NCBI GenBank assembly: GCA_026874595.1
Contig: CM049316.1
Coordinates: forward strand, 49,294,695 to 49,358,694
Origin: Sipunculus nudus
Taxonomy: Eukaryota > Annelida > Sipuncula > Golfingiida > Sipunculidae
Direction of reading: 5' to 3'
Length of the DNA stretch: 64,000 nt
Both the position numbers and the translations under genes were made by a program. The notes beneath the pieces are model-generated. The model did not search any database and was not told the origin of the DNA. It saw only the letters and a program-made list of their open reading frames with translations. Of the stretch, positions 46,444 through 59,143 are shown piece after piece (position 1 is the stretch's first letter; the number at the start of each line of letters is the position of its first letter).

Positions 46444-46659
46444 AGCTCAGCTGACTATAAGTCATCTGAGCTATAGTTGTGGTCCATTGTCTGTCGTTCG
46501 TCCGTCTGTCCGTCCATAGATGTGGCACGTTTTGAAACCGTAAGACCTAGGAATCGAAAATTCAGCATAATGTTAGATGTCCCCAAGATTCCTACCAAGC
46601 CGAAAACTGGGTCTTTGCGACTTCGTTCCTTTGAGAAATTAAGGAAAACCTCAATTTTT
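46444..46659 (+). mobile_element. Family A head interrupted by another repeat
   Basis: AGCTCAGCTGACTATAAG with the standard 210-bp head, breaking at CCTCAATTTTTT, where the 46660 repeat begins. Confidence 0.65.
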
Positions 46660-48896
46660 TAGCAAACCTGTAAGCTTATGCGATGCTGCGGCGTTGTACA
46701 TTGTATGTCGTAACTCGTGCGTCGTCTGTACGTTAACCATAGCTATCTCAAAAACAGCAGGAGCTAGCATCACCAAAGTTTTTGCAAATAATCAGTCATC
46801 CAAAAAACTATATCAGATTTTGTATATAGTTTTTCTTACTGCATTTTCTTGGATTTTATAAGGAAAAAGCTAAAAAAACTTTAAAAATCTTCTTCTCCGA
46901 AACTGTCCTATATTTCACAGAAATGATCCCTTGAACAATCTCTCTCAAGTTTGTTTGAATGGTTCCAATTGAGACATTTTTGGCCGAGTTACAGAAGGTT
47001 GGACTTTGTTAACTGTGGGAAAAAGCATATTAAAATTTAAATCTCAGAAACAGCTGGAGCTATCATCACAAAATTTTATGCCAATGTTTGTCACATAGGT
47101 CATATCTGAAATTGAGGTATTGGTGGCGCCACCTGCATCGGCTTTTTTTGTACGGGGTCATCAGTGCCTGTATCACTCTGAGGGCTACAAAAAACTTCTT
47201 CTCTGAAACCATATGGCCATATGTTTAATATCACACAGAAATGATCCTAAGGTAGTGCTTTCTGAAGTTTGTTCAAATGGTCTCTGTTCAGTGATTTTTG
47301 GCTAAGTTATGGAAAACTGAATTTAGTCATATGCCATAACAGCCCATTTTAGTTCAGTGACTAAAAAGATCTTCTTCTCAAAAACCACTGGGCCAATTTC
47401 TTAAATCTTACACAATAATTATCCTCAGATGTTGATAATTCAAGTTTGTTCAAGTGGTTTTGGTTCAGTGCTTTTTGGCTGAGTTACGGGAAGCTGAACT
47501 TAGCCAGTTTGCTGTATCTTCCTATATGAGTTATAAACCTGTGAAACATTTTTTGACTGTTGCCACTGAAGCCAGTTTGTTAAATATTTTACAAGAATAA
47601 CCCCTACAATAATTCTTATAATAATTGTCATTAATGATTCCACATGAATGATTTATGGCTGAAATATGGAGATTGAATTTAGTCATTTTACCATATATGT
47701 TAGCTGTGTGATGCTGTTACATCTAGCCTGGCACCAGTTTAACAGCATCTTTTACATCATGCCACTAGACATTTAGATTTCAGGTTATCTTTGGTTAATA
47801 TTGACAAGAAAGTTTTTTAAAAGCTTTTAAAAAAAAATTAGATTTATGATTGAAGTTATTCATCATACCAGGAAATGGGATATTCATGGATATTCAGCTC
47901 TCTGTGGCTATATAAATACAACTGTACATGGATTATAAATTGTTGGTTTCCCTAATTAACTTAATTTAAGAATTTGCCATCAGTGAGATATATCTGTATT
48001 TTAATTTTGCATTCAGTATGCATCTGTAATAATTTTACATGTATTCCTGATTTCTTTTTTTATAAAAAGTCAGCAGTAAAGCATTTCAAAGTTATTTCAA
48101 GTAGAGACCACTTTTGTGTACAGATGACAGCACTTGGTTCACCATTGGCAGATTGCCAGTCCCTTGATGTTGGCCATTAGCCAAGATGATGTCAGCTCTA
48201 TAAATAGTTTTGGCACAGTGCCTGGATTGGAAGAAGTGCAGCCAGGTATAGGTCTAGAGTTCACTCAGTGCAGTAGCTGCATTCTATTTATAGCTTTGGC
48301 AGACTGCTCACTGCATCAGATTTTGCACAAGAGTTCAGCCTGGATCTATTTATAGCTTTGGCAGACAGATTATGCAACAGGTCAAGAGTTTTCTCAGTGC
48401 AGCCAAGTACAGGTCAAAAGTTCACTCAGTCTAGCAAGGTGCAGGTCAAGAGTTCACTCAGTGCAGTAGCTTGAGGCAGCAATTTGTCACAGTTTTCTCG
48501 TAGGCAACTGCCTTACTCACCTAAGCCTCTTCAGCCCAGTGCATCAAACTCTGGGGAAGTTTGATGTATTTGCCTGATATTTTGACCTGTCTATGCGTCT
48601 TTGATGGTATTCTCATTTACAAGACAGGTGGTGCCACCTACATTGACTTTTGCAGTGTATGCGCCTGCTTATTTCTACAGAGGAATTTGATACATCAGTG
48701 TAAAATTGGGCATGTTTGTACATATCGGGTAGCTTTATAGTATACAAGACTTGTGGCGCCACCTACAATAATTTTTGCACATTGAATGGCCCTGCTTATT
48801 TCACAGGAGGGGTTTGACATATCAGTCTTACATTGGGCATATGTAAATATCTCTTTGTTGTATACAAGCCTAGTGTTGCCAGCTACAATCATTGTA
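46660..48896 (+). repeat. Repeat block homologous to 17051-18310
   Basis: It starts TAGCAAACCTGTAAGCTTAT. It contains loosely repeated ~190-bp units with TTTTTGGCTGAGTTACGG and CAAGTTTGTTCAAxTGGT blocks (about 46950-47500), and the CAGGTCAAGAGTTCACTCAG cluster at 48240-48470. Modules with GTGGTGCCACC follow (48608, 48755). A piece of the same type occurs at 63590-63690. Confidence 0.65.
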
Positions 48897-50577
48897 TCCA
48901 CCAAAAAAGAGTTTTGGCGGATACTATGTTTTCAGATAGACGCCGCTGCGACCGCCACTGCCGCATAGGTTTCCCGAGAACTACTCCGTAACCACTGGGC
49001 AGAATTTTTTTTAATTCGGAATTATGATCGGGTCACATGTGAACTGCTGCACCCTCATTTTTGGTTGACCTCTGACCTTTCCTCTCTGCCCAGCGTCCAT
49101 TTGTGCGTCTGTTTCCAAACAAACTCACATATATTGGGAACCGTTTGACCGATCAGGCTAAAAAATTTGTACAAATGTACCCCTTGGATAGCTTTATAAC
49201 ATACACTAAAAATGGTGGCACCACTGCAACCATTTTTGCACAGCCTCCATCTGTTCATCTGCCTTGGGATAAAATCACTCATATCTCTGCATTGGTTGGA
49301 CTTATCCACCTGAAATTTTGCATGTGTATACATCCTTGAAAGCTTTCTTGATTTTATGACAGGTGGCGCCACCTACATTCACATTTATGCTGCAGACATC
49401 CAAGCTCATATCTCAGACACCATTTGACCAATTGGGGAAAAATTTTGCATATTTATAGATCTCACATAGCTCTTTACCATACACAAAACTGGTGGCGTCA
49501 CCTGCAACCATTTTTGCACAGCGTCCGTCTGTTTGTTTGCCGTGGGATAAAATCACTTATATCTCTGCAGTGGTTTGACATATCTGCCTAAAATTTTGCA
49601 GGTTTATACATCTTGGATAGCTTTCTGGATTTTGTTGCAGGTGGCGCCACCTACATTTATGTATACGCTGCAAACATTCAGGCTTATATCTCAGGATTAG
49701 TTTGACATATCCCCCTGAAATTTTGCATGTGTATAGATCTCACATAGCAGTCTAACATATGCAAAACTGGTGGCGCCACCTGCAACCATTTTTGCACAGC
49801 GTCCATTTGTTCATCTGCTTTGGGAAAAAATTACTCATGTCTTGGCAGTGGTTTGACTTATCCACCTGAAATTTTGCAGGTTTATACATCCTTGACAGCT
49901 TTCTTGATTTTTATGACAGGTGGCACCACGTACATTCACATTTACGCTGCAGACATCTAAGCTCATATCTCGGGAACCATTTGACCGATTGGGCAAAAAT
50001 TTTGCATGTTTATAGATCTTACATAGCTCTTTATCATACACAAAACTAGTGGAGCCACCTGCAACCATTCTTGCACAGCGTCCTCTCACGTACATTCACA
50101 TTTATGCTGCAGACATATAAGCTCATATCTCGGGAACCATTTGACCGATTGGGCAAAATTTTGCATGTTTATAGATCTCACTTAGCTATTTATCATACAC
50201 AAAACTGGTGGTGCCACCTGCAACCATTTTTGCACAGCATCCCTCTGTTTGTTTGCCGTGGGATAACTTATATCTCGGCAGTGGTTTGACATATCTGCCT
50301 AACATTTTGCAGGTTTATACATCTTGGATAGCTTTCTGGATTTTGTTGCAGGTGGCACCACCTACATTTATGTATACGCTGCAAACATTAAGGCTTATAT
50401 CTCAGGATTGGTTTTACATATCCCCCTGAAATTTTGCATGTGTATAAATCTCACATAGCATTTCATTGTACGCAAAACTGGTGGTACCACCTGCCACCAT
50501 TTTTGCACAGCGTCAATTTGTTCATCTGCCTTTGGATAAAATTACTCATATCTTGGCAGTTGTTTGACTTATCCATC
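48897..50577 (+). mobile_element. Family B (Helitron-like) element, 3'-truncated
   Basis: TCCACCAAAAAAGAGTTTTG plus GCGGATACTATG start. A long run of half-units with GGTGGCGCCACC-type dyads follows (for example 49362, 49640, 49770). It stops at CATCTTGAATCAAG, where family A interior begins, so the CTAG end is absent. Confidence 0.65.
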
Positions 50578-50719
50578 TTGAATCAAGATTCAATTGAATA
50601 CCCAAAATTTGTTTTGAATTTTTCAAATTTTATAAGTTATTAGTATAAATATAAAATTAGTACCTTGAATTTTGCCCAACTTGACCATGGTATGTTTGTT
50701 TCCTGTGAGCACTGTTGAT
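50578..50719 (+). repeat. Family A host copy, left of the 10.3-kb hAT-like composite
   Basis: It matches 54320-54455 and ends at GCACTGTTGAT; the same copy resumes at 61035 with CTGTTGATATAG. Confidence 0.75.
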
Positions 50720-51019
50720 TAGGGCAGGGTTTGGTCCACCTCTTCCAATACAAGACGTATTGCAATACAGTTAATTAGATACCAATACGTATTGACGATA
50801 CGTTCATTTTTCTTTGTATACCATTTCTAAATAAAAGCTCTGTTTCTTGTGTATATATATATTTTTGTATTTTAACATACTACATATTTAGTATGCTATG
50901 CACTTAAGCAGCTTAAGCTTGATATTAAATAGATAATCAGACCAGTTGATTTTAATTATCAAAATCTATCTAATCAAGACTACCAAAATCTGGATCTTCT
51001 TTGAGCCCTTAATAGCTCT

Positions 51020-51044
51020 CCCCCCCCCCCCCCCCCCCCCCCCC
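51020..51044 (+). repeat. Poly-C tract (C25)
   Basis: An uninterrupted C run after CTCT, the longest in the window. Confidence 0.95.
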
Positions 51045-51264
51045 ATGCACAAACACTTTTTTATTGCGTTTGTCGGGGAAGATCATAGGCTGTGTTTTTA
51101 TGTCATGTAATTACACAGTTTTGTATATTTCTGTGAATATGAATCCCATTAGTCACTCTCCTGTTTATTCAGGATTTGTCCCCAGGCTTTAACCATTTAT
51201 TTGACATCTGATGTCCAACGCGGGAGTTTCCAGTAACCCATGACTTGCTGCTTAAAGATTTTCA

Positions 51265-51525
51265 AAAGTAATTCATAATCTAAGTCCAGTGTATCTTAAA
51301 CAGTACTTCACTTCACCTATTTCTGGCCCTGTCAGCAGACTAGCTAGCTATGGACTGGCAGTGCCGGTAACAAATAGTGTTACGTATGGTACCCACTCGC
51401 CAAAACATTTTGGTACTATGCTATGGAATCCTCTTCTAATAGACTATAAAACTGCAGAGTCCCTTAGAGCCTTCAAAATAAAGTTATCGTCTTATAAAGG
51501 GGCATCCTGCAGTTGTAATATGTGA
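51265..51525 (+). pseudogene. C-terminal tail of a non-LTR retrotransposon RT protein
   Basis: The frame reads YGLAVPVTNSVTYGTHSPKH, then FGTMLWNPLLIDYKTAESLR and AFKIKLSSY. This follows the LINE C-terminal pattern 'V-P-R/K-T-N ... Y-G-x-R-S-F-x-x-x-A-P-x-L-W-N-S/P-L-P ... F-K-x-x-L'. Upstream RT motifs are absent, so it is a 5'-truncated copy, as usual for LINEs. Confidence 0.75.
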
Positions 51526-51620
51526 AATACTTGATATCACTTAGTAAAAATGACATCCTTCTATGGGCCATATGCCATTTCAAATTAGTTTTGTCACTTC
51601 ATGCCTTATCGTGATTTTTT

Positions 51621-53137
51621 AGCTCAGCTGACTATAAGTCATCTGAGCTATAGTCGTGGTCCATTGTCCGTCGTCCGTCCGTCTGTCCGTCCGTCCGTCC
51701 GTCCGTCCGTCCGTAGATGTGGCACGTTTTGAAACCGTAAGACCTAGGAATCCAAAATTCAGCATATTGTTAGATGTCCCCAAGATCTCCTACCAAGCCG
51801 AAAACTGGGTCTTTGCGACTTCGTTCCTTTGAAAAATTAAGGAAAAACCTCAATTTTTTATTAAAATCCTATTTTCACACTTCAGGACTGCCTAATATCA
51901 AAACCACTCATCTGTTTTTCCTCATATTTACCATAAATATTCTTCTATATAGTTCCTATGTACATGCCAGAAATTAAGTCTGTTAAGTATAAATTCTTTA
52001 AGTTATGGGCCCAAACATAATGGACTTTGTAAAAAATCAGGAAAAATATTTACTCACTTAACATGAAAAATTTTGAAACTAGAGTCTATTTTCCCAAGTA
52101 TATAACTATGTTTAATTAAGATTCAATTGTTTACCCAAAATTAGATCTGAATTTTGTAAATTTTTTAAGTAATTAGCATAAAAATAAAATCAGTACCTTA
52201 AATTTTGCCCAACTTTGACCATGGCACGTTTTTTTCCTGTAAGTACCATTGATTTAATTTTCACACCATGTAAACATAAATATTTAATTTGTTTAAAGCT
52301 GAAATTTGGAAGTAAAAGCTTGAAAATTAAGCTAGTTATTTATTTTTTTTCTTGAGGCTCTATTGTAGTCATTTGCTTTGATTACAGATTACAGATGCAG
52401 GGTCCCACTCCAGGTCACTGGAAGTCAGCTATGCCAGGGTTTCTGATTTGTTACAGTCACTTGGGGGAGATCCCCTGCTGTGACAGGTGTACAGTTATTC
52501 TCATATCACCACCCCAATCACCCCCCCCCCCCCCCCCCCGCAAACCCAACCCACCAAGTGTTATGCAGTATTGTTATTGTTTTCACTGTATCTCCATAAT
52601 TGTAATGCTGTTTCCACTCTGATATGCAAAAACTTTCCTTGAAAAAGTAATTCAAGGTGTAATCCAGAAGATGCAATGTTGTGTAATGTAGCCTTTTTTA
52701 AGAAATCATTTTTCTTTTAAATGATTTTACCAGTCATAATGGATACCATCAGTATGCTTAAATTATGATAAAATATGAAGCACATTATGGATAAATAAAG
52801 ACACAATTAAAAACTGTGAAATTTAAATCAAGTATTTTTTTTAGATATTTATTGTTTTGCAGATTTAAAAGATATATTTTTGTGGTAAAAAATAAATAAA
52901 CATTTGTATGCATGATGTGGTGTTATCTGACAAGATTGAGATTTATGATGATGCAATTGAGAATTATGAATCAACTTTTATATTCAGATATATATGTTAT
53001 ATTGAAAATGTATAGAAATATAAACTTAAATTAAAAAAAAAATTGATGTGATAAAAAAATGAGGATTTATTACAAACATTTGTTCATTATTATCCTGCAT
53101 CAGCAGAATTTGAGATCAGGCTTTGTTTGCCATTTTT
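51621..53137 (+). mobile_element. Family A element, left part
   Basis: Head AGCTCAGCTGACTATAAG with about ten GTCC units (51668-51715), typical interior and a C19 run (52521-52539). A second element starts at 53138. The 3' terminus of this copy may be the one ending at 56152. Confidence 0.65.
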
Positions 53138-55760
53138 AGCTCAGCTGACTATAAGTCATCTGAGCTATAGTCGTGGTCCATTGTCCGTCGTCCGTCCGTC
53201 TGTCCGTCCGTCCGTCCGTCCGTCCGTCCGTCCGTCCGTCCGTAGATGTGGCACGTTTTGAAACCGTAAGACCTAGGAATCCAAAATTCAGCATAATGTT
53301 AGATGTCCCCAAGATCTCCTACCAAGCCGAAAACTGGGTCTTTGCGACTTCATTTCTTTGAGAAATTAAGGAAAAACCTCAATTTTTTATTAAAAACCTA
53401 TTTTCACACTTTAGGACTGCCTAATATCAAAACCACTCATCTGTTTTTCCTCATATTTCCTATAAATAATCCTCTATATAATTCCTATGTACATGCCAGA
53501 AATTAGGTCTGTATTATTTAATTTAAAAAAGTTATGGGCCCAAACATAATGTATTTTGTAAATAATCAGGAAAGAAATTTTATCACTTAACACAAAACTT
53601 GTTAAAGCTAAGCACTTTTTTTCCAGTAATATTACTTTTATTAATCAAAATTAAATTTTATACCCAAAATTAGATCAAAATCTTTTAAATTTTTAAAAAT
53701 ATTAGAAAAAATAAAAAATTGGTACCTTAAATTTTGCCCAACTTTGACCATGGCACGTTTTTTTGCTGTAACTGCTGTGGATTTAATTTTCACAGCATGT
53801 TTTTTGTTAGCATTTCAACTGTTAACACCAAAAATTTGAAACCAGTTGATCAAAAACTGTAGATTTTATTCAAGTTTTCAAGCACCATGTCACTTATTGC
53901 CAGTGTTATGCAGTTTGCTAGAGCTCAGCTCCTGAGCTTCAGCTCTAAGTTCCTTAAATTTGGCATACAGTTAGATTTCTCCAAAATCCCCTACCATGCC
54001 AAGAATTTGGTCACTAAGACTTAATTCCTTTGAGATATCAATGAAAAACTTCATTTTTCCATTAAAAACCCAATGTTACACTTTAAGACTGCCTAATATC
54101 AAAACCACTGATCTGACTTTGATCATATATAATATACATATTTTTCTATACATTCACTATGCACATGCCAGAAATGATGTCAGTATTGTGTATTTTTTTT
54201 AAGTTATGGGCCCAAACATAATGCACTTTGTAAAAAAATCAAGAAATATATTTACTCCCTTAACAAGGGCATTGCTGAAGCTAGAGATCTTTTTTGTCAG
54301 GGATGTAACATTATTTAATCAAGATTCAATTGAATACCCAAAATTAGTTCTGAATTTTTCAAATTTTATAAGTTATTAGTATAAATATAAAATTAGTACC
54401 TTAAATTTTGCCCAACTGTGACCATTGCACGTTTGTTTCCCGTGAGCACTGTTGATATAATTTTCATATCATGCACACATAAGGATTTCAGCTTTAGTTT
54501 AGAAAGCTGAAAGAAATTTGCCAAATATTGTAGCTTTTATTAATGTTTTTTATGAGACCCTGTCAGACTTTGGCTCTCTCCAGCCCCTCTTGAGTCACCT
54601 GTATGTTGACCTTGTTGACCTTTCATCAAATTATGCACGCTTGAGGGGAGAATCCAGGCAGCTTATGGCCAGCCACAGTTGATCCAGGTGTTCAACCCAA
54701 CTCATCTAGTAGTTTTAACCAACAACATAACAATAAACAATAAATTAATAAATTTTTATTGGTTTTTAAAGAAAAATAGAAAAGGAATTTGTTAGTTTAT
54801 AATAACAGGAAATTAACTTGCAGTTACTGATGATATAAGAATCTTGTATCGATGGGTAGAATGTCACATATTCCAAATAACACCATGCAGTCACCTATGG
54901 CATTTTTCAGTTCATTTTTAATGATAAAGAAGTAAATCATATTATTCATTACTAATCATTAAGGATTATATGAAGGAAATTAATGATAGACAAAGATGCA
55001 GTTGATAATATTAATCTAGATTCCTACTGTGTCTAGTGTGTACATTGATGTGAAATTAGAGATAACTGTGAAATTACAGTTATTTTTTAATATAAATAAA
55101 AGCCATTAAACCAGGTACTTATGATCATTATTTAAATGTGTGAATTTTGTATATTCTGGATTCTCAACATCATTGTTTGGTGAAAACAGAATAAATACCA
55201 GACATGGTGCGAATACTTTGTAATTGTATTTAAATACGAATATGATTATGTACTCCATTATAAAATTTCTTGCATAAAGAATGGGAATTCAGGTACAAAT
55301 GAAAGTATATGAATACTCGTGCAAATACTTTCAAAATGTATTCATGAATGCATTCATGAATATATTCTTTAATATTATTTTAATAATCATATCAGTTATA
55401 TTTCATTTTAAAAAAATCATATGATTCTCTTATTATTTTTAATAAAAATTATATTTGGGACAATATTTGTAATTTTTTTAATAAATAGTTAAACTCTTAT
55501 ATTATATGTTCTGCTTATAAGTTATATGGCCAAGTCAAAATCTGTGTGACAGTAGTACTCCATTTGTTAATAAAATAAATGAAATCAATCCTCTTCACTG
55601 TCTCCAAAGGTACTATCAAAATCATACATAAGCTAAACAACAACAACTCATAATACAGCTTATATTTATTACCACACAAAACCAGCATGTGCCTCATTTC
55701 TAAATAATATTTTTTTATCATATATAACAGCTGAGCGTCGTGACCCATAGGTCCCTTGTT
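53138..55760 (+). mobile_element. Long family A element (2.6 kb)
   Basis: Head AGCTCAGCTGACTATAAG, more than ten GTCC units (53186-53242), and an end with AACAGCTGAGCGTCGTG, ACCCATAGGT, CCCTTGTT. Block order and length (2623 bp) match 36780-39400 (2621 bp), the same subfamily with the ACCCATAGGT variant end. Confidence 0.8.
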
Positions 55761-56152
55761 TATGTTGTTAATTAGTTATATTTCAACTGTATACATTTCA
55801 TAAAAAAACATATTTAATAATATATATTATACAAAAAAAAAGATTTGATTGAACAAATGTGTAAACTACTGAAATGTCAACAGTTAATCGAAAAGCCAAC
55901 TAATGATCATGGTAATTGTACAGATCATTTGTTCACAAACTGCTCACAGTTTCAACATTAGGAAACACATGGTCAGGTCACAAAATATTATTTGCAACAA
56001 TTTCTTGCTCATCAATACAAAACAATCATATAAACCAACCATGGCCTTTATTACCTCTTCCTCTTACACTTTATCTCCATTTTATATTATTTTAGATTTT
56101 TACCTTCAAGGTTAACATCAGCTGAGCACAGTGACCCATAGGTCCCTTGTTT
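55761..56152 (+). repeat. Family A-type 3' tail
   Basis: It resembles 59630-59840 (AACAAATxTGTAAACTxxTG, GTCAACAGTTAATCGAAAAG). It ends ATCAGCTGAGCACAGTG, ACCCATAGGT, CCCTTGT at 56152. Confidence 0.6.
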
Positions 56153-56158
56153 TTCAAT

Positions 56159-56987
56159 TGTTACAGAACCTTATATTAACAGATCACTTAGTCGTGACGA
56201 ACATAAAATGACAAGATAAAAAAAATCACATTCTGTCACACTAGGCAGCGTGAAATGTCTAGTGGAATGAATTAAGAAGTTAAAAAATAATTATGATTTA
56301 TTCTTAAAACAATCCTAACATTACAATTCACTAAATCAATACAATTACACAGTATAACAACAGCACAACAGTAAATCAATACATGTATATAAATAAAGTG
56401 TACAGTACCACCACTGTCACAGCGATAACAAGTCCTTCATAACGTACAACCCAGATGAACAGTTCACATAAATCTTCTCAGAGAATAACAGTCCAGTTCG
56501 TTTACAGAATCAATCTGTTGTATTCCCAAAGTGAAGTTCTTGTTATAATCCCGAAAGCAAACTGAAGACTTTATAAGATCCGTCACAAATTTAGAAGAAA
56601 ATCTATAACTGCCACACTCATTGGAAAGGTCCACAACTGACTTACACGTTTCTGTGTCCGCTGGAATATTTCACTCTTCTCTCTCACCTCAAGCCGAGAA
56701 CTTTCCATTTCTCGAACAATCCAAAGAAACCAATAGTACACTTGTTACAGGAAACATCTAGAACAACATCGCTGTGTTTCATGAGTTCACACATGAGCCG
56801 GCCAGGCGAGAAAGCCCCAGACTTGCATGACCACTGTGTCTACACGTGGGCCGCACCCGGCCAGCCAGAACTAAAAACGCTGTAGCATAGCAATGCCAGG
56901 GCTTGAGCAAAACACGAATCAGAATGTCAACAGCACACAATAAAAGAGACATGTCAACAGCTCACAATAAAACAGACATATGTAACA
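56159..56987. mobile_element. Solo LTR candidate with 4-bp target duplication
   Basis: 829 bp start TGTTACA and end TGTAACA, a short perfect inverted repeat with TG...CA ends. CAAT flanks both sides (56155-56158 and 56988-56991). The interior is more GC-rich and less AT-biased than its surroundings and has TATATAAATAAAG at about 56385-56398. A TG/CA-bounded unit of this size with a 4-5-bp duplication fits an LTR left by recombination. Orientation is unknown, and no second copy is present for comparison. Confidence 0.6.
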
Positions 56988-57504
56988 CAATATGAATTGG
57001 TCACTGTAATTTATAAGGACTATAAATCAAATGTTATTCGCATTATACAACTTCATGCTTAACTTTGATCTTTAAAATTGATTAGACTTGTGATACTTTT
57101 TAGCTCAGCTGACTATAAGTCATCTGAGCTATAGTCGTGGTCCTTTTTCCGTCGGCTGTCCGTCCGTCCGTTAAACTGGCAAGTTTTGAAACCGTAAGAC
57201 CTACGAATCTGAAATTCGGCATACAGTTAGATGTCCCCAAAATCTCCTACCATACCGAAAATTGGGTCATTAGGACTTTGTTCCTTCGAGATATTAAGGA
57301 AAAACCTCCATTTTCCATTAAAAAACCATTGTTACACTATAAGACTGCCTAATATCAAAACCACTGATCTGATTTTGATCTTTGATTTTTGGTATGTACA
57401 TACATTTTCTACATATTCATTAATGCATTCATGAATATATTTTATAATTATATTTTAATAATTTATTTCATTTATATTATTAAAAGAAATCTTTTCAAAT
57501 GTTA

Positions 57505-57840
57505 GGCCAAAATAAAAAAAAGGTATGGTTCTCAGGCACTTTTTTTCAGGAATCAATGCGGGCGGGCGCTTTTTTATTTTAAATTTTTTGGTATGTTTCG
57601 TTAAAAATGTCAAATGATAAGGGAAAAGCATTAAAATAACAGTTTTATTTTGCTAAATAAGTAAAAGCACTACAAAACAAAGGCAATTGTATGGTTTTAT
57701 CTTCGTGAAAGAAATGTCGGAGCGGCAGCAGCTCAAAATTGGAAAGTTTTTATTGAAAATCAAAATAAAAATTTTTGATGCGGGGGTTTAAAATTGATGC
57801 GGGCGGTGCCTGAGAACCATACCTTTAATTTTTTTTGGCC
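57505..57840. mobile_element. PIF/Harbinger-like MITE with TTA duplication
   Basis: TTA flanks both sides (57502-57504, 57841-57843). The arms GGCCAAAA... and ...TTTTGGCC extend through AGGTATGGTTCTCAGGCAC and its exact complement, about 35 bp each. Inside are GATGCGGGCGG/ATGCGGGCGGGCG direct motifs. A TTA duplication and G-rich inverted ends fit Harbinger elements. No coding sequence. Confidence 0.8.
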
Positions 57841-57936
57841 TTACTGTTAATATTTTTTAATTAAAATTATATTTTGCCCAAAAATTCCAATTAATTTTTA
57901 ATGAATAGTTTAACTCTCATATCATTTGTGCTAGTG

Positions 57937-58553
57937 TAGCCTATTTAGTAAGCCTCCAAGTGAGGCTTACGAGCACTCTATTGAAAATATTGGTGTGCGA
58001 GCTAGGACACAGATATTTAGATAAATCAGATAATAAGCTTAAAATAAACAAACGTGGGTCTTTACTTGGTGTGTGACCATTTCTAATAAGTGAAAACGAG
58101 AAAATTTGCAGATGGCTACTAGCCCCGCTTGGAACCATTGTTTTGCTTGCACTTTGTTTTGTTCACTAGATGGCACTATTTTAGGGACCAGGCAGTAAAC
58201 CTTATGTTTGGAATTAAGTTGGATTTCCATGATAAATGAGCCTGAAACCTAACAGCCATTCAGAGGAAGGACTCTGAAAACTGGCTTCTCCCTGTGTCCT
58301 TTACCCTAAAGCAACAAGTCATGTTTGGTTAGAAACCTGCGAGCATCGCTTCTTAACTTTGCACCTGGATTATATGTTTCATTTTCTTATTTGAGCAAGA
58401 AAACAAGTAAGGACTCTTAGTTAAGGGTATGTTAGCTAGATTATGCTTGGTAATTTGGCCAAAGGACAGAAATTTAGTAATATCAGACAGGGCACCACAA
58501 GAATGCATGCAGTGCTCTCCGTCTCTGTATTATAGAGACGGACACTCTGTCTA
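57937..58553. mobile_element. 617-bp unit between 9-bp direct repeats, hairpins at both ends
   Basis: GTGCTAGTG lies at 57928-57936 and 58554-58562. Near the left end is GTAAGCCTC-CAAGT-GAGGCTTAC, a perfect 9-bp stem. Near the right end is CCGTCTCT-GTATTAT-AGAGACGG, followed by ACACTCTGT and CTAG. The repeats suggest an 8-9-bp target duplication (hAT-like, ends TAGCC/TAGAC). The 3' hairpin + CTAG is instead Helitron-like. The class is unresolved. Confidence 0.55.
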
Positions 58554-59103
58554 GTGCTAGTGGTAATTTTGGTTATGGGCAACCTGAAATTATTGAATAA
58601 CAGTTAACTCTTTATGTAAAAAGCATGCATGATAATTAACATGACTTACAGTGGACATTTATTTCCTGTTACTAGTGTTAGTGCTGTGGATTTAATTTTC
58701 ACAGCATGTACACATAAGCATTTCATCTGTTAAAATCTGAAATTTGAAGCCAATTGATCAAAAACTGTAGATGTCATTCAAGTTTTCAAGCACCATGCCT
58801 TGATTGTTTTCATCCAGTCAGTGAAATGTGTGCTTGGGCAGTATTACATAACTGGTTCAACTTCTGACCTAGCCACTGCCTCTGTGAATGTCTGGGTCAG
58901 GCTGGGTCTCTCTCTCTCTGGCAGTCAAGCTCTCTCTCTCTCTTGCTCTCCCTCTTTCTCTCTCTCTCTCTCTTTCTCTCCCATTCTCTCTTACCCCTAA
59001 GCCTCCCATTCTCCCTGCACCCCATTCTGTTGACAGGTACTATAAACTAGATTAATTAGCTATGATTGTTGAAGCAATTTAGAAATGTGAATCAACTGAA
59101 ATA

Positions 59104-59143
<40 letters not shown>

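Noticed and set aside
52395-52622. Possible downstream exon of the A2M-like gene
   Set aside because: It contains a poly-C tract giving a proline run, lies in family A DNA, and shows no MG-domain motif or phase-1 acceptor fit.
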